Below are positions 5,843 to 7,220 of a stretch of 7,220 nucleotides of DNA, one piece after another (within the stretch, counting starts at the first letter, position 1; the number at the start of each line of letters is the position of its first letter). Below the pieces are notes generated by a model. That model was not told the origin of the DNA. It ran no database searches and saw nothing but the letters and a program-made list of their open reading frames with translations. This DNA is from Acholeplasmatales bacterium (GTDB lineage: Bacteria; Bacillota_I; Bacilli_A; Izemoplasmatales; Hujiaoplasmataceae): positions 10,308 through 17,527 of the forward strand of contig DMTN01000059.1 in assembly GCA_003477305.1 (NCBI GenBank), given 5' to 3'. Position numbers and translations under genes: made by a program.

Positions 5843-7096
5843 TTGTCTGACATTCAAAACACCCTGTTCGTCGGAATCGACGTCGCGAAGGACTCCAATC
5901 GCGTTCATGCGATGGATTTCGACCGCCACCGTCTGGCCGCCTTCTCGGCGCCCAACGATCAGGACGGAGCTTCGCGTCTCGAAACGCAGATTCTCTCGAC
6001 TCTCCGTTCCGCTGATCTTTCGCGCTGTACGATCGTCATCGAGTCCACCGGTATCTACTCCGCCCATATCGCCACGTATCTGTCCGCTTCGGCCGCGCTT
6101 TCCGCCATCGACACCCGCGTCTATCTCATCAATCCCAAAATTACCAAGAATTATCGCGAGAGTTTCTCCGACATGGATAAGACCGATCCCGCCGACGCCT
6201 ATCTGCTCGCCGACTTGGCACGCGTCGGGCGAACCGACAAACTCTTTCCCTTCCGCGGTTCTCAGAAACTCGCCCTGCAGCGGCTCACGCGCCATCGCAT
6301 GCACGTCTCTGATTTGATCACCGCCGAGAAAAACTATGCGCTCAATAACATCTATCTCAAATTCTCCGCGTTCGATGCCATCCAAAACGGTAAGCCGGTT
6401 TTCTCGGACACCTTCGCCGTCTCGGCCATGTCCGTTCTCACCGAGTTCCGTACTACCGATGAAATCGTCGAGACGCCGCTTGAAGATCTCGCTGCGTTCC
6501 TGATCCGTTCTTCCAAAAATCGTCTCGACGATCCCTTGCATACCGCCGATCTTCTCAAGAAAGCCGCCAAGGCCAGTTTCCGCCTCGACCAGGCCGCCTA
6601 TGACCCCATCAATATCGCGCTCGCTTCCAGCCTCACTTGCATCGACTGCTTCAAAAACGAACTCAAGGATGTCAATCGCGCGATCGCCAACCAGGTCAAA
6701 GGCTTCTCCGATTCGCAGTACCAGTCCTTGCTTTCCATCCCTGGCATCGGTCCTGTCTACGCTTCCGGGATCCTCGCCGAGATCGGTGATATCTCCCAGT
6801 TCCGCGACGAGGCCGCCCTTGCCAAGTATGCCGGCCTCACCTGGCGCAAACGCCAGTCCGGACGTTTCAACGCCGAGGACACCTACATGACCCGTACTGG
6901 CAATGTTTTTCTTCGCTATTATCTCTGCGAAGCTGCCAACTCCGTGCATTGTCATCTTGACGAATTCGCTCGATATTACAAAACCAAGTATAATGAAGTT
7001 TCTACCCATCAACACAAACGCGCACTCGCATTGACCGCTCGCAAACTGGTGAGACTCGTCCATGGACTGATGAGCTCGGGCCGTCTCTATCAGTGA
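5843..7096 (+). CDS. IS110-family DEDD transposase
   Basis: The recombinase that excises and inserts the element, with a RuvC-like domain and a C-terminal Tnp domain carrying a serine nucleophile. Starting at TTG 5843 it has 417 residues, similar to clostridial IS110 transposases. The DEDD residues are visible: D13 in 'LFVGIDVAKD', E67 in 'IVIESTGIYS', and D115 and D118 in 'DKTDPADAYLLAD'. A long helical middle part follows. The C-terminal domain has 'LSIPGIGPVYASGILAEIGDISQF' (about 297-320) and 'YAGLTWRKRQSGRF', where S339 is the probable nucleophile. The start was chosen because the 'GIDVAK' strand should lie near the N-terminus and GAAAGG sits 10 nt upstream. The open frame continues to 5675, and ATG 5792 is an alternative, but the extra residues look like nothing conserved and overlap the RNA region. 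No frameshift or missing catalytic residue is seen. Stop TGA. Confidence 0.93.
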   Translation: MSDIQNTLFVGIDVAKDSNRVHAMDFDRHRLAAFSAPNDQDGASRLETQILSTLRSADLSRCTIVIESTGIYSAHIATYLSASAALSAIDTRVYLINPKITKNYRESFSDMDKTDPADAYLLADLARVGRTDKLFPFRGSQKLALQRLTRHRMHVSDLITAEKNYALNNIYLKFSAFDAIQNGKPVFSDTFAVSAMSVLTEFRTTDEIVETPLEDLAAFLIRSSKNRLDDPLHTADLLKKAAKASFRLDQAAYDPINIALASSLTCIDCFKNELKDVNRAIANQVKGFSDSQYQSLLSIPGIGPVYASGILAEIGDISQFRDEAALAKYAGLTWRKRQSGRFNAEDTYMTRTGNVFLRYYLCEAANSVHCHLDEFARYYKTKYNEVSTHQHKRALALTARKLVRLVHGLMSSGRLYQ

Positions 7097-7199
7097 TTCC
7101 GATCCCGCCGATTCTCTTCATCGCCTTCGCGATTCTTTTCGGTATACTCGAATTGATCTGACGAGTGGAATTTCAACCGTATATTAATCATTCTTCCCC

Positions 7200-7215
7200 T
7201 TGACATTCACACCGG
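7200..7215 (+). repeat. Right terminal inverted repeat with -35 box
   Basis: TTGACATTCACACCGG is the partner of 5601-5616. Its first six bases (7200-7205) are a perfect -35 consensus pointing out of the element. The rest of the right end (7097-7199) is noncoding and AT-rich at its outer part; it holds a weak hairpin ACTCG/CGAGT near 7146-7166 and no convincing terminator. Confidence 0.65.
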
Positions 7216-7220
7216 TTGCT

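Larger units (their letters stand above)
5601..7215 (+). mobile_element. IS110-family insertion sequence
   Basis: An element of about 1.6 kb with one transposase gene, a noncoding left end of about 240 nt and a noncoding right end of about 120 nt. The family is set by the DEDD transposase. The ends are inferred from related inverted repeats CCGGTGT...TCAA at 5601-5616 and TTGA...ACACCGG at 7200-7215, since this family makes no standard terminal repeats or long target duplications. The exact crossover could lie a few bases either side: CCGGT is shared by both ends, and ACC (5598-5600, 7211-7213) is an alternative core. A longer left than right end fits the IS110 group (RNA upstream of the gene) while end-associated repeats recall the IS1111 group. 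It has inserted upstream of hpf, facing away from it. The gene appears intact, so the element may be active. Confidence 0.75.

Noticed and set aside
5786..7063. Long open frame of 425 codons antisense to the transposase
   Set aside because: It mirrors the codon bias of the transposase on the other strand; its composition is glycine- and acid-rich with no recognisable domain.
7146..7166. ACTCG/CGAGT hairpin in the right end as a transposase terminator
   Set aside because: Only five base pairs with an 11-nt loop and no T-run after it.

Overview
This window is a conserved housekeeping block of a Bacillota-type bacterium, all on the minus strand, with an IS110-family insertion sequence on the plus strand to its right. 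The gene order hpf - secA - prfB is the one long known from Bacillota such as Bacillus. The sequences agree: a long-form HPF, a compact SecA with a C-terminal zinc motif, and a Bacillus-like RF2. The coding DNA is visibly GC-rich, which is unusual for that gene order and suggests a less common, GC-rich lineage of the phylum (inference). UGA is used as a stop (hpf and the transposase end in TGA), so the code is standard and RF2 is needed.

Layout, right to left along the minus strand. hpf (5457 to 4918) ends at its own intrinsic terminator (4911 to 4883). A sigma-A-type promoter (4866 to 4837) then starts a tightly packed unit: secA (4811 to 2328), prfB (2307 to 1207, 20 nt gap), yitT (1189 to 218, 17 nt gap), and recX, which overlaps the yitT end by 35 bp and runs off the left edge. 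The unit combines protein export (SecA), translation termination (RF2), a YitT-type membrane protein and a RecA modulator (RecX). hpf upstream of it makes the ribosome-hibernation factor. A perfect 11-bp inverted repeat lies just before the hpf ribosome binding site.

The right part (about 5601 to 7215) is an IS110-type element divergent from hpf. It has a DEDD transposase (5843-7096), a noncoding left end of about 240 nt where IS110 elements carry their bridge RNA, and a shorter noncoding right end of about 120 nt. The two ends carry related inverted repeats (12 of 16 positions). The right repeat contains a perfect -35 box (TTGACA) and the left one a perfect extended -10 box (TGTTATAAT), the arrangement expected for a promoter assembled when the ends join in a circle. 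Two signals in the left end deserve attention: a 12-of-14 match between the putative RNA and the right terminus (a possible guide), and a nearly perfect 29-position inverted repeat linking DNA just outside the left end to DNA just upstream of the transposase start.

No tRNA, rRNA, CRISPR array or recognised riboswitch is visible.
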